Assembly (NCBI GenBank): GCA_041743485.1
Contig: JBGTMR010000206.1
Span: forward strand, 1-12,603
DNA from: JANDLT01 sp041743485
GTDB taxonomy: Bacteria > Acidobacteriota > Blastocatellia > Pyrinomonadales > Pyrinomonadaceae
Length of the DNA: 12,603 nucleotides
Direction: 5' to 3'
The translations under genes were made by a program, and so were the position numbers. The notes under the pieces were generated by a model, which was not told the origin of the DNA, did not search any database, and worked only from the letters and a program-made list of their open reading frames with translations. Positions 1 through 5,888 of the stretch are shown here, piece by piece (the stretch's first letter is position 1; the number at the start of each line of letters is the position of its first letter).

Positions 1-860
1 AAGCCGAAGCGGTTGAGGCGCGTGCGGTGTGTGTGAAGTTGCGCGTTATGAATCGTTAGCTTTTGATTGCGGATGAGCAGTAAGCGCGTGACGGCTTCGG
101 AAGCGTTGCGCTCACGAAAGCGATAGAAAATCGCGGTCGCAGAGGGGAAGTGCGCGCGTCCCCATTGCCAATCAGCGACAGTCTCGGTCAGTGGGCGCGT
201 GTCGCGGTTGTGGTCATGGTAGCCCGTGCCTGTCCATTTGGTTTCGTGCGTGTGTTTGTCGCGGTCGGTGATGCGGAACGAACCTTCGACATGACAACGC
301 GGGGCGACCATGTTCCATTCATGCCTGTTTAATACGGATGCGGGCGCGTCGGTTTCGAGCAGTGAGGCTTCGACGGTGCGCCACGCGAAGTGTGCTTTAA
401 GATGACGTTGGGCGCGCAACTTTACATCAATCTTCAGTTCATAACGAGGGTTGTTTTCATCGTTTATGTACTCGAACGAACTATCACCGATGCGACACGC
501 GGGAGTGTGGGTTGACGCCGTGAAATCGTGCGCGGCGTGTTCGTTGATAGAGCGAACAAGCGGGCGACCGTCGCGGTACAGACAGCACACGACGGCGGGA
601 AAGCGCGGCGGGCTGGTTGCCTCGCGCTTTGTCTCGTATTGCGTCGCGTGATGAAGTTGTGTTGATTGATTGTAGCGCGGCGAGAAGATGAAGTTGGTTA
701 GAAAGATGACGACCAACACGTCGCGCCCGTCATCGCTCACGGCGTCGAAGTACCACCATTCGTAAGCCGAATTTTGCGGGTCGGCGTGCCATACATCATC
801 GCGGATATTCGAGTTGATGTGAAAAGCGTCGGTTGTGTCGGGGTGCGGGTTGGTGTTCAC
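1..860 (-). CDS. CrtC/AttH-like (carotenoid 1,2-hydratase-like) protein, 3' end outside window
   Basis: Reading the minus strand from a GTG at 860 gives 286 uninterrupted codons to the window edge, so the C-terminus is missing. The protein has the hallmarks I associate with the CrtC/AttH lipocalin-like family (hydroxyneurosporene synthase, carotenoid 1,2-hydratase): EWWYFDA at residues 34-40, EWNMVAPR at 181-188, GTGYHDHN at 211-218 and DWQWGRA at 230-236. CrtC adds water to carotenoid end groups, but most relatives outside phototrophs have no proven substrate, so the enzymatic role is uncertain. There is no signal peptide at this start. The start is well bounded: an in-frame TGA lies directly before the GTG, and the next in-frame GTG (codon 41) falls inside the conserved core. 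No clear Shine-Dalgarno sequence precedes it. No carotenoid gene is visible next to it. Confidence 0.7.
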   Translation of the reverse strand, partial: MNTNPHPDTTDAFHINSNIRDDVWHADPQNSAYEWWYFDAVSDDGRDVLVVIFLTNFIFSPRYNQSTQLHHATQYETKREATSPPRFPAVVCCLYRDGRPLVRSINEHAAHDFTASTHTPACRIGDSSFEYINDENNPRYELKIDVKLRAQRHLKAHFAWRTVEASLLETDAPASVLNRHEWNMVAPRCHVEGSFRITDRDKHTHETKWTGTGYHDHNRDTRPLTETVADWQWGRAHFPSATAIFYRFRERNASEAVTRLLLIRNQKLTIHNAQLHTHRTRLNRFG

Positions 861-1104
861 TCAAGCGAGAGTACAAGAAGCAATCGCATAAATACAAAAT
901 CAAGTCATGAGCCGCGAAACAACACCAAAATCTGTTTCGTCACATAGCTTGTCCGTCTCTTTCTCTGCGGTTCTCCGCGTCTTGAACTCTGCGGTTCTGT
1001 GCGTTTAATAAACTTGGGCAAGAACGCAGAGAAACACAGAGTCCCGACGCGGAGAGCCGCAGAGTTGAAACATTAAAAGCGAAAACAACCGCCGACTTCG
1101 TTCG
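861..1104. other. Intergenic region between divergent genes
   Basis: This is the space between the minus-strand CrtC-like gene and the plus-strand DinB-like gene. It must hold the promoters of both, but I found no convincing -35/-10 pair in either direction. Its second half is occupied by the inverted repeat at 963-1064. No RNA gene or longer conserved reading frame was seen. Confidence 0.5.
963..1064. repeat. Imperfect inverted intergenic repeat (CTCTGCGG/CTCCGCG type)
   Basis: The left arm, 963-1005, and the right arm, 1023-1064, are imperfect reverse complements separated by 17 bases. Both are built from variants of CTCTGCGGTT and CTCCGCGT. Within the left arm the CTCTGCGG unit occurs twice (963-970 and 987-994), so the element is both internally repetitive and palindromic. 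Repeats of this wording are familiar from intergenic DNA of several bacterial phyla; their function is unknown. As RNA it could fold into a long imperfect hairpin, but no T-tract follows it, so I do not call it a terminator. Confidence 0.65.
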
Positions 1105-1122
1105 ATGTGTACAATGAAATCT

Positions 1123-1620
1123 ATGAGCGACAAAGCCGGAAGCGGGAAAGATTTAATCGGGGTTTTAGATGAGCAGTTCACGCGCATACATGCCGATTCG
1201 TGTCTGTTTATCGAGACTGTGCCGCCGGAATTTTTGTATCGCCAACCGCGCACGTCCGCGACGCTGCCCGTGTATTCATGCGGTGAATACATCTTGCGAA
1301 GTGCGGGCAAGGTCGAACAAACTTTCGGCGGTATCACGGCGAACTTGTGGGACGACCCTTTCGAGTGGACGCTGCCGGAAACCTTGCCGCGCGCAAGCGA
1401 CATCATCAATTATTTGACGGAAGCGGAAGCGATGCGCGGGCGCGGCTTCGCGGTGCTGAATACGGATGCGGACTTGAGTAAAGAAATTGTCTTGCCTTTG
1501 GGCGAGAGGCAAAGCTTGTTGAGTTTGATTGTTGATACTTTGCGGTGCGCGGCGCATTATCAGGGGCGGGCGTTTGCGACGTTGCGTTTTCTGTGTGACG
1601 CGAAACTTCCGCGTGTGTGA
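1123..1620 (+). CDS. DinB/YfiT-like four-helix protein (probable)
   Basis: Three in-frame ATGs exist (1105, 1114, 1123); I chose the third (165 aa, MSDKAGSGKD) because nothing conserved precedes it, but there is no Shine-Dalgarno sequence to decide. The predicted protein is soluble and mostly helical. The segment SCGEYILRSAGKVEQTFGGI in the first half and RCAAHYQGRAFATLRFL near the C-terminus sit where DinB-family proteins have their two metal-site helices; AAHYQGRAF matches the usual HxxxHRGQ position only in part. DinB/YfiT proteins are small metal-dependent enzymes, often thiol transferases. Here the first-helix histidine is not visible, so catalysis is doubtful. It stands alone, with opposite-strand or more distant neighbours, and gives no operon clue. 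It may equally be a lineage-specific hypothetical protein. Confidence 0.5.
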   Translation: MSDKAGSGKDLIGVLDEQFTRIHADSCLFIETVPPEFLYRQPRTSATLPVYSCGEYILRSAGKVEQTFGGITANLWDDPFEWTLPETLPRASDIINYLTEAEAMRGRGFAVLNTDADLSKEIVLPLGERQSLLSLIVDTLRCAAHYQGRAFATLRFLCDAKLPRV

Positions 1621-1725
1621 TTTTACGATGCGGGATTTTCGCGTGAACCTGTGACCTCTGACGAACGTAAAGACGTGCGAAGAACTTAACGGTTATCCTA
1701 TCCTTAGGTTTATCATTCCAACAAA

Positions 1726-1730
1726 AGAGG
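1726..1730 (+). promoter_or_regulatory. Shine-Dalgarno sequence of the zinc-ribbon gene
   Basis: AGAGG lies 7 bases before the ATG at 1738 (AAAAGAGGATTCAAAATG). It is one of the few clear ribosome binding sites in the window and fixes the start of the zinc-ribbon gene. Confidence 0.7.
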
Positions 1731-1737
1731 ATTCAAA

Positions 1738-2328
1738 ATGTATTGTCCGCAGTGCGGTCAAAATCAGATTTCAGGTGACGTGCGGTACTGCTCACGGTGC
1801 GGCTTTCTGTTGACGAACGTCGAGCAGTTACTGGCGACGGGCGGCGTGATACCGCAAACGATGACGGCGAAAAAAAAGAAGCGTCCAAAAACAAGACGCG
1901 ACGGTGTGAGGCAAGGAGTGTTGTTGATGATGTTGGCGACGCTCATCGTTTCGATTATCGCCTCTCAACGCGGCGACAGGGAAGCTATCGCCTTCTTCGC
2001 ATTGATCGGTTACGTCGGCGGCTTAATGCGAATCATCTATTCGCTGCTGTTCCTGCCGTCTGCCGGTGAAACGAATATCAATCAACCTACGCTTGAAGCG
2101 GCTTACGCCCCGCCCGCTTTCAACGCCGCGCCGCAACCCGCCGCGCAACTTTCGCCACACGTTCCGCGCGCTTCCTTATTCGACACCGCGCGCCGCAACA
2201 CGGGCGAACTCGTCACACCGCACACAAGCGTCACCGACCACACGACACGATTGTTAAAACAGGAACCGGAAAGCAGTAGGCAGAGGGCAGTAGGCAGTAG
2301 GCAGAATAGAGAAGTTGATGGTGAATAG
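1738..2328 (+). CDS. Zinc-ribbon membrane protein with repeat-derived C-terminus
   Basis: The 196-aa product starts with a zinc ribbon: CPQC at residues 3-6 and CSRC at 18-21, the four ligands needed for one zinc ion. A basic linker (AKKKKRPKTRR, 44-54) is followed by two transmembrane helices at about 58-76 and 83-107, so it is an inner-membrane protein with the ribbon and the long proline/alanine-rich tail probably both cytoplasmic. Near the end, TPHTSVTDHTTRLL (160-173) looks like a conserved short motif. The last ~18 residues, from Ser179, are encoded by heptamer repeat DNA (GCAGTAG units, 2273-2307) and the spacer behind it, so they are probably an acquired tail. The function is unknown. 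The gene is convergent with mlaD, with a composite repeat between them. Confidence 0.8.
   Translation: MYCPQCGQNQISGDVRYCSRCGFLLTNVEQLLATGGVIPQTMTAKKKKRPKTRRDGVRQGVLLMMLATLIVSIIASQRGDREAIAFFALIGYVGGLMRIIYSLLFLPSAGETNINQPTLEAAYAPPAFNAAPQPAAQLSPHVPRASLFDTARRNTGELVTPHTSVTDHTTRLLKQEPESSRQRAVGSRQNREVDGE
2273..2307. repeat. Heptanucleotide array, left arm of outer inverted pair
   Basis: Five consecutive 7-mers: GCAGTAG, GCAGAGG, GCAGTAG, GCAGTAG, GCAGAAT. They pair in inverted orientation with 2690-2717 (2280-2308 against 2689-2717 matches at 28 of 29 positions). The array lies inside the 3' end of the zinc-ribbon gene and is translated. The design recalls the short tandemly repeated heptamers known from cyanobacteria, but the unit sequence is different. 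Confidence 0.85.
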
Positions 2329-2329
2329 T

Positions 2330-2646
2330 TGATGATGCGAATCAAGGGTAAAGGACTTCGATTGCTATGTTCATGAGCTACGGCAGTAGCGGCAAGTCGG
2401 TAGCCCACAGTGAAGCGCAAGCGTAACTGTGGGTTTAAGCGATACCAAGATTTCCAGCTGCGGTAGCAGCGTAAGATAGCCGGGATGAGAATCGCTTGCT
2501 GATGATTTCTGCCGCTACTACCGTAGCTTGAAACCTCTCTCTGATTCATTCCCACAGTTACGCTATCGCTTCACTGTGGGCTACCAACTTGTCGCTGCTG
2601 CCGCAGCCAAAGACAGGGGCATACTTACCCTTGATTCGCATTGATG
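2330..2646. mobile_element. MITE-like palindromic element with TIRs and 5-bp target duplication
   Basis: The element spans 2335-2641 (307 bp). Its ends are perfect 17-bp inverted repeats, ATGCGAATCAAGGGTAA at 2335-2351 and its complement at 2625-2641. It is flanked by the direct repeat TGATG at 2330-2334 and 2642-2646, a candidate target-site duplication. Inside are further inverted arms: 2404-2433 against 2551-2580 (28/30), each also a hairpin by itself (CCCACAGT...ACTGTGGG), and copies of GCTACGGCAGTAGCGGCA at 2377-2394, near 2457-2471, and in inverted form at 2511-2528 and 2590-2607. It has no convincing reading frame, so any movement would depend on a transposase elsewhere. Removing element plus one TGATG leaves two copies of TTGATGGTGAAT separated by AG, which supports insertion into an older repeat. 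Confidence 0.7.
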
Positions 2647-2689
2647 GTGAATTGATAAAGCAAGCGATTTTAGCCAGTCACCATGTCTT

Positions 2690-2717
2690 ATTCTACCTAC
2701 TGCCTACTGCCCTCTGC
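2690..2717. repeat. Heptanucleotide array, right arm of outer inverted pair
   Basis: Read on the minus strand this is GCAGAGG, GCAGTAG, GCAGTAG, GTAGAAT, the inverted partner of 2280-2307. It begins only three bases (GAA) after the mlaD stop codon at 2721-2723. With the MITE-like insertion and one target copy removed, the two heptamer arms would lie about 70 bases apart. Confidence 0.85.
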
Positions 2718-2720
2718 TTC

Positions 2721-3887
2721 TCAGAACAACTCGAACTTGACGGTTAAATACTTGCGCGGGTTTTGCCGGAAGTCATAAAGGAGTTTGACGGATTCGGCGG
2801 AGAGTTGGTTGACGTTGTTGTAAAGTTGTTCGTCGGTCAGGAGTTTGCCGAGTGTGCCTTCGCCGCGTTGCGCTCCGGCGACGAGTGTATCAATGCGTTC
2901 GGCGGTGGTGTTGAAGCGGGCGATGGCGGCGCGTGTGTCGTTGTAAAGTTGTTCGTCGGTGAGAAGTTTTCCGACCGTGCCGCGTCCGGCGCGAAGGTCA
3001 CTGACGACAAGGTTGATTTCAGCGATTGATTCATTAAGGCGCGTGATGCTTTGACGGGCTTCGGCGATGGTGTCGCGCGTTTCGTTGTAAAGTTGTTCGT
3101 CGGTGAGGAGTTTTCCGGCTGTGCCGCGCCCCTGTTGTAAATCGGTGGCGATGGTTTGCAGTTGTTGGATTGATGCGTTCAGGCTTTCGTAAAGCGCGGG
3201 GTCGTTGATTAAGCGTCCGGCTGTGCCGCGTCCGGCGCGAATCTGGTTGATAAGGTCTTGCGATTCGCGCACTGCCGCATTGAGGTTATTGTAAAACGCT
3301 TCGTCGTTGATAAGCCGCCCGAACGTGCCTTGTCCCTGATTGATTTTGCGGGCGATGTCGGTAGTTTCAGACGAGAAGCGTGTCAGTTGTTCGGTCAAAT
3401 CTTTGCCCGAAGAAGTTAAATCGGAGAGTCCGCCGCCGGATGACGAAGGCAGTAAATAATTTTCCGTCACCGGGTCGGCGACCGCCGTACCGGGCGAGAT
3501 GTTGACGACTTTATCGGGGGCGAGAAGGCTCGGACTTGTTAAAAGCGCGGTCGAATCGGTGCGTATGCGTTCGGTCACGGGCTGCCCGTCAATGGTTTCA
3601 TCAACGCCCAAAACAACTTCGATGCGCTGATTCTGATTGCCTTCCGACGGCGGAAGCAGCCGCACTTCTTCGACGCTGCCGACGCGCAAGCCCGCGAGTT
3701 GAACTTCCGCGCCGGGACGCAAGCCGTCGGCGTTGGCGAAGCGGGCGCGTAGCTTTATCTTCGACGCGAACGGCGAAATGTCGCCCGATGCGTTGAGAAT
3801 CAGAAAGATTAACAACACGATGGCAATCACGATAAAGATGCCGACGCGCACGGCGCGTATGCCGGTATTTTTTTTTGGTGGAGACAT
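2721..3887 (-). CDS. mlaD: MlaD-type MCE domain lipid-binding protein
   Basis: The 388-aa product has one N-terminal transmembrane helix (about 14-32) anchoring it in the inner membrane, and a periplasmic MCE domain at about 40-132, with the typical FANADGLRPGAEVQLAGLRVGSVEEV at 50-75. MCE proteins form hexameric rings that carry phospholipids for an MlaEF-type ABC transporter. Behind the domain is a long helical tail with five copies of GxGTxGxLLxDxxLY, starting at residues 185, 219, 253, 301 and 342, and a basic-aromatic end (YDFRQNPRKYLTVKFELF). E. coli MlaD lacks this tail; longer tails occur in other MCE families and may form a tube. The ATG at 3887 has no Shine-Dalgarno sequence; only 13 bases separate it from a heptamer array. 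It is the last gene of the mlaE-mlaF-mlaD set. Confidence 0.9.
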   Translation of the reverse strand: MSPPKKNTGIRAVRVGIFIVIAIVLLIFLILNASGDISPFASKIKLRARFANADGLRPGAEVQLAGLRVGSVEEVRLLPPSEGNQNQRIEVVLGVDETIDGQPVTERIRTDSTALLTSPSLLAPDKVVNISPGTAVADPVTENYLLPSSSGGGLSDLTSSGKDLTEQLTRFSSETTDIARKINQGQGTFGRLINDEAFYNNLNAAVRESQDLINQIRAGRGTAGRLINDPALYESLNASIQQLQTIATDLQQGRGTAGKLLTDEQLYNETRDTIAEARQSITRLNESIAEINLVVSDLRAGRGTVGKLLTDEQLYNDTRAAIARFNTTAERIDTLVAGAQRGEGTLGKLLTDEQLYNNVNQLSAESVKLLYDFRQNPRKYLTVKFELF

Positions 3888-3900
3888 AGTTGATAAAGTT

Positions 3901-3950
3901 GAAAGTCGAAAGTCGAAGGGCGAAAGTTAAGGAAGGGCGAGGGCGAAGGG
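3901..3950. repeat. Heptanucleotide array (GAAAGTC type), left arm
   Basis: Four 7-mers, GAAAGTC, GAAAGTC, GAAGGGC, GAAAGTT (3901-3928), are followed by a degenerate GAAGGGC-like stretch to 3950. It pairs in inverted orientation with 3988-4022. It ends close to the mlaD start (13 bases), so it forms part of the leader of mlaD if the operon is transcribed through. Confidence 0.8.
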
Positions 3951-3987
3951 TTATAAAGTTGAGAGATGCAAGCTGTATTCTGATTTT

Positions 3988-4022
3988 TACTTTCGCCCTT
4001 CGCCCTTCGACTTTCTACTTTC
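3988..4022. repeat. Heptanucleotide array (GAAAGTC type), right arm
   Basis: On the minus strand: GAAAGTA, GAAAGTC, GAAGGGC, GAAGGGC, GAAAGTA. It starts one base after the TAG stop of mlaF (4024-4026). With 3901-3928 it makes a palindromic pair spaced by about 60 bases, the same arrangement as the arrays at 2273-2307 and 2690-2717. As RNA it could form a strong stem between mlaF and mlaD and so lower mlaD expression; that is inference. Confidence 0.8.
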
Positions 4023-4023
4023 G

Positions 4024-4971
4024 CTACCTTCCGTGTATGAACGTTTGGATGTACTTGTCATCGGATCTGCGAAGCAGTTCGTCCGTGCCGCTAAAGATGA
4101 TTTCACCGTCGCGGAGCATCATGATTTTGGTGTTGATTAAACACAACTTCTCGCCTTCCTGTTCGAGTATGACTTCGCCGGAATCGTCCACCACCGCGTA
4201 TTCGCTTGTGAGGTAAGTCAAGTTATTCATTTCGTGAGTCACGAAGATTGATGATACGTCTTCGAGGTCGCGCAGTTTTATCGCCAGTTCGCAAATGGTG
4301 CGCGCGGTCGGCGGGTCGAGTCCGGCGGTCGGTTCGTCAAACAGAATTATCGAAGGTCCGCCGACGAGGGCGCGGGCGATGCCGACGCGCCGCCGCATCC
4401 CGCCGGAGAGTTCAATCGGCATTTTCTCAATCGCGTCTTCGAGATTGACGAAGCGCAACATGCGCCGCACTTCTTCCTCAACTTGGGCTTCATCCACGCC
4501 TTGTTCGTGCAGACGATACCCCACGTTGTCATACACGGAAAGGGAATCGAACAGCGCGCCTTCCTGAAATATCATTCCGATTTTATGACGCACGCTCATC
4601 ATCTGTTCTTCCGTGTAATCGGTGATGTCTTCGCCGTCAAGTAGCACGCGCCCGGAATCGGGTTTGAGCAAGCCGAGAATGATTTTAATGAGCGTTGATT
4701 TCCCTGTCCCCGAACCGCCGAGAATGATTTTCGTTTCACCTTTCTGGACGATGAAACTGATGCCGTCAAGAATCACGCGCTCACCGAACGTCAAACGCAC
4801 ATCACGAAATTCGATGGCGGGGACGATACGCGAACGGTCGTCAACTTCCGCGAAGGTTGATTCCGCCGCCGCGTCGCTGACCGTTTCGGACGTTGCGGCA
4901 TCGGGTGCGGATTGAAGTTCAAAATCAGTGGAGACCATAAAAGTTTTGGTTAATGCTTTAGCGCGTTTCAC
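4024..4971 (-). CDS. mlaF: MlaF-type ABC transporter ATPase
   Basis: This 315-aa protein is the ATPase of the lipid transporter, acting on the cytoplasmic side with MlaE. Visible motifs: Walker A GGSGTGKST (85-93), Q-loop FQEG with Gln136, signature LSGGMRRRVGIARAL (188-202), Walker B IILFDEP (208-214), D-loop AGLDP (216-220) and the switch His246 (VTHEM). An unusual stretch of about 20-25 residues (roughly 252-279, with VVDDSGEVILEQEGEKLCLI) lies between the switch His and the final IMMLRDGEIIFSGT strand. About 50 acidic, Ala/Ser-rich residues precede the ABC domain. The GTG start at 4971 is four bases after the mlaE stop, indicating one transcript; an ATG at 4938 (304 aa) is an equally possible start, since neither has a Shine-Dalgarno sequence. 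Confidence 0.92.
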   Translation of the reverse strand: MKRAKALTKTFMVSTDFELQSAPDAATSETVSDAAAESTFAEVDDRSRIVPAIEFRDVRLTFGERVILDGISFIVQKGETKIILGGSGTGKSTLIKIILGLLKPDSGRVLLDGEDITDYTEEQMMSVRHKIGMIFQEGALFDSLSVYDNVGYRLHEQGVDEAQVEEEVRRMLRFVNLEDAIEKMPIELSGGMRRRVGIARALVGGPSIILFDEPTAGLDPPTARTICELAIKLRDLEDVSSIFVTHEMNNLTYLTSEYAVVDDSGEVILEQEGEKLCLINTKIMMLRDGEIIFSGTDELLRRSDDKYIQTFIHGR

Positions 4972-4975
4972 GTCA

Positions 4976-5743
4976 TCAAGTCGGAACGTTTAGCACGACT
5001 TGCAGGGCTTTGGCGAGAAAGAAATCCGAGATGATAACCATGATGGCGGACAGCACGACGGCGCGCGTCGTCGAAAGTCCGACACCGACCGTGCCGCCTT
5101 CGGTCGTCAGTCCCTGTCGGCATGAAATCGCGCAGATGAGAAAACCGAAGACAATCGGTTTGATAACACCGCCGATAACATCGTCGCCCGTGATGCCGTT
5201 GCGAACCGAGTTGAGAAACGTACTCGAATCTTGTTGAAACAGCGCGACCGCGACAATCCATCCGCCTAAAATTCCTATAATGTCGGCAAGCACAGTCAAA
5301 AGCGGAAGCGAAATAAGCAGGGCGATAAGGCGCGGGGCTACGAGTTTGCGAACCGGGTCAGTCCCTAATGCGCGCATCGCGTCAATCTGTTGCGAGACGG
5401 ACATCGCGCCGAGTTCGGCGGAAATCGCGCTGCCGACACGCGCCGTGACCATTAACGCCGACAGCACGGGACCCAATTCACGCACCAGTGAAAGAGCTAT
5501 AAGCTGCCCTGTGACGCTCTGTGTGCCAAAGGATTTGAGTGTCGGAACGGTCTGCAATGTCAGTACGCCGCCCGTAAAAAATCCCGTCAGAAGGATAATG
5601 GATAGACTGCCGACGCCGATGCGGTCAATCTGCGTCAGAATCTCTGCGAAGTAAGCCGGACGACGAATGATGCGGACGAGGGCGCGCGTCGCAAGCAAAA
5701 ATGTTTCTTGAATTTCAAGTAAAGCTTGAATCAGAATGTTCAT
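4976..5743 (-). CDS. mlaE: MlaE-type permease of the MCE lipid transporter
   Basis: The 255-aa membrane protein has five or so hydrophobic segments and the family signature ELGPVLSALMVTARVGSAIS (residues 89-108) followed by SAELGAM and QQIDAMRALGTDPVRKLVAPR (118-138). MlaE dimers form the membrane channel that, with MlaF and MlaD, moves phospholipids between the inner membrane and the periplasm. I start at the ATG at 5743 (MNILIQALLEI), which matches the usual MlaE N-terminus. The frame stays open to a TTG at 5806, but that codon lies inside a perfect hairpin and would add a non-conserved 21 residues. It leads the operon mlaE-mlaF-mlaD. No mlaB or mlaC is present in the window, so the periplasmic partner is either elsewhere or not used. 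Confidence 0.9.
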   Translation of the reverse strand: MNILIQALLEIQETFLLATRALVRIIRRPAYFAEILTQIDRIGVGSLSIILLTGFFTGGVLTLQTVPTLKSFGTQSVTGQLIALSLVRELGPVLSALMVTARVGSAISAELGAMSVSQQIDAMRALGTDPVRKLVAPRLIALLISLPLLTVLADIIGILGGWIVAVALFQQDSSTFLNSVRNGITGDDVIGGVIKPIVFGFLICAISCRQGLTTEGGTVGVGLSTTRAVVLSAIMVIISDFFLAKALQVVLNVPT

Positions 5744-5783
5744 GCGATATGTTCGGTTGAAAATGAATCGAAACGCATGATGT

Positions 5784-5845
5784 GCGGAAACAGCCGGAGA
5801 GGTCAAGCGGTATTTATATCACTTGACCTCTCCGGCTGTTTCCGC
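5784..5845. terminator. 24-bp perfect hairpin, probable bidirectional terminator or leader structure
   Basis: 5784-5807 and 5822-5845 are perfect 24-base reverse complements around a 14-base AT-rich loop (CGGTATTTATATCA). The stem contains AAACAGCCGGAGAGG and its complement. It lies between the stop of the Spy-like gene (5889) and the ATG of mlaE (5743), both on the minus strand, which fits a transcription barrier separating two units. No T-tract follows on either strand, so classical Rho-independent termination is not certain; a mRNA-stabilising or attenuating leader of mlaE is the alternative. Confidence 0.6.
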
Positions 5846-5888
5846 GTGTCGCTTGTGCTAATTGAAGCGCACTTGAATGGCGGAATGT

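Noticed and set aside
1110..1115. TACAAT as a -10 box of a leaderless DinB-like transcript
   Set aside because: No -35 box is found at 16-18 bases upstream, so the hexamer alone is not convincing.
1005..1409. 134-codon open frame on the minus strand
   Set aside because: It lies antisense to the DinB-like gene, begins inside the 963-1064 repeat, has no ribosome binding site and its product has no recognisable domain.
2103..2555. 150-codon open frame on the minus strand
   Set aside because: It runs through the palindromic element and antisense to the zinc-ribbon gene; its composition simply follows the repeats.
2273..4022. CRISPR array
   Set aside because: Units are only 7 bp, contiguous without spacers, and arranged as inverted pairs; no cas gene is present.
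5744..5806. TTG start adding 21 residues to MlaE
   Set aside because: The TTG lies inside the perfect hairpin and the extra residues resemble no MlaE N-terminus; the ATG at 5743 does.
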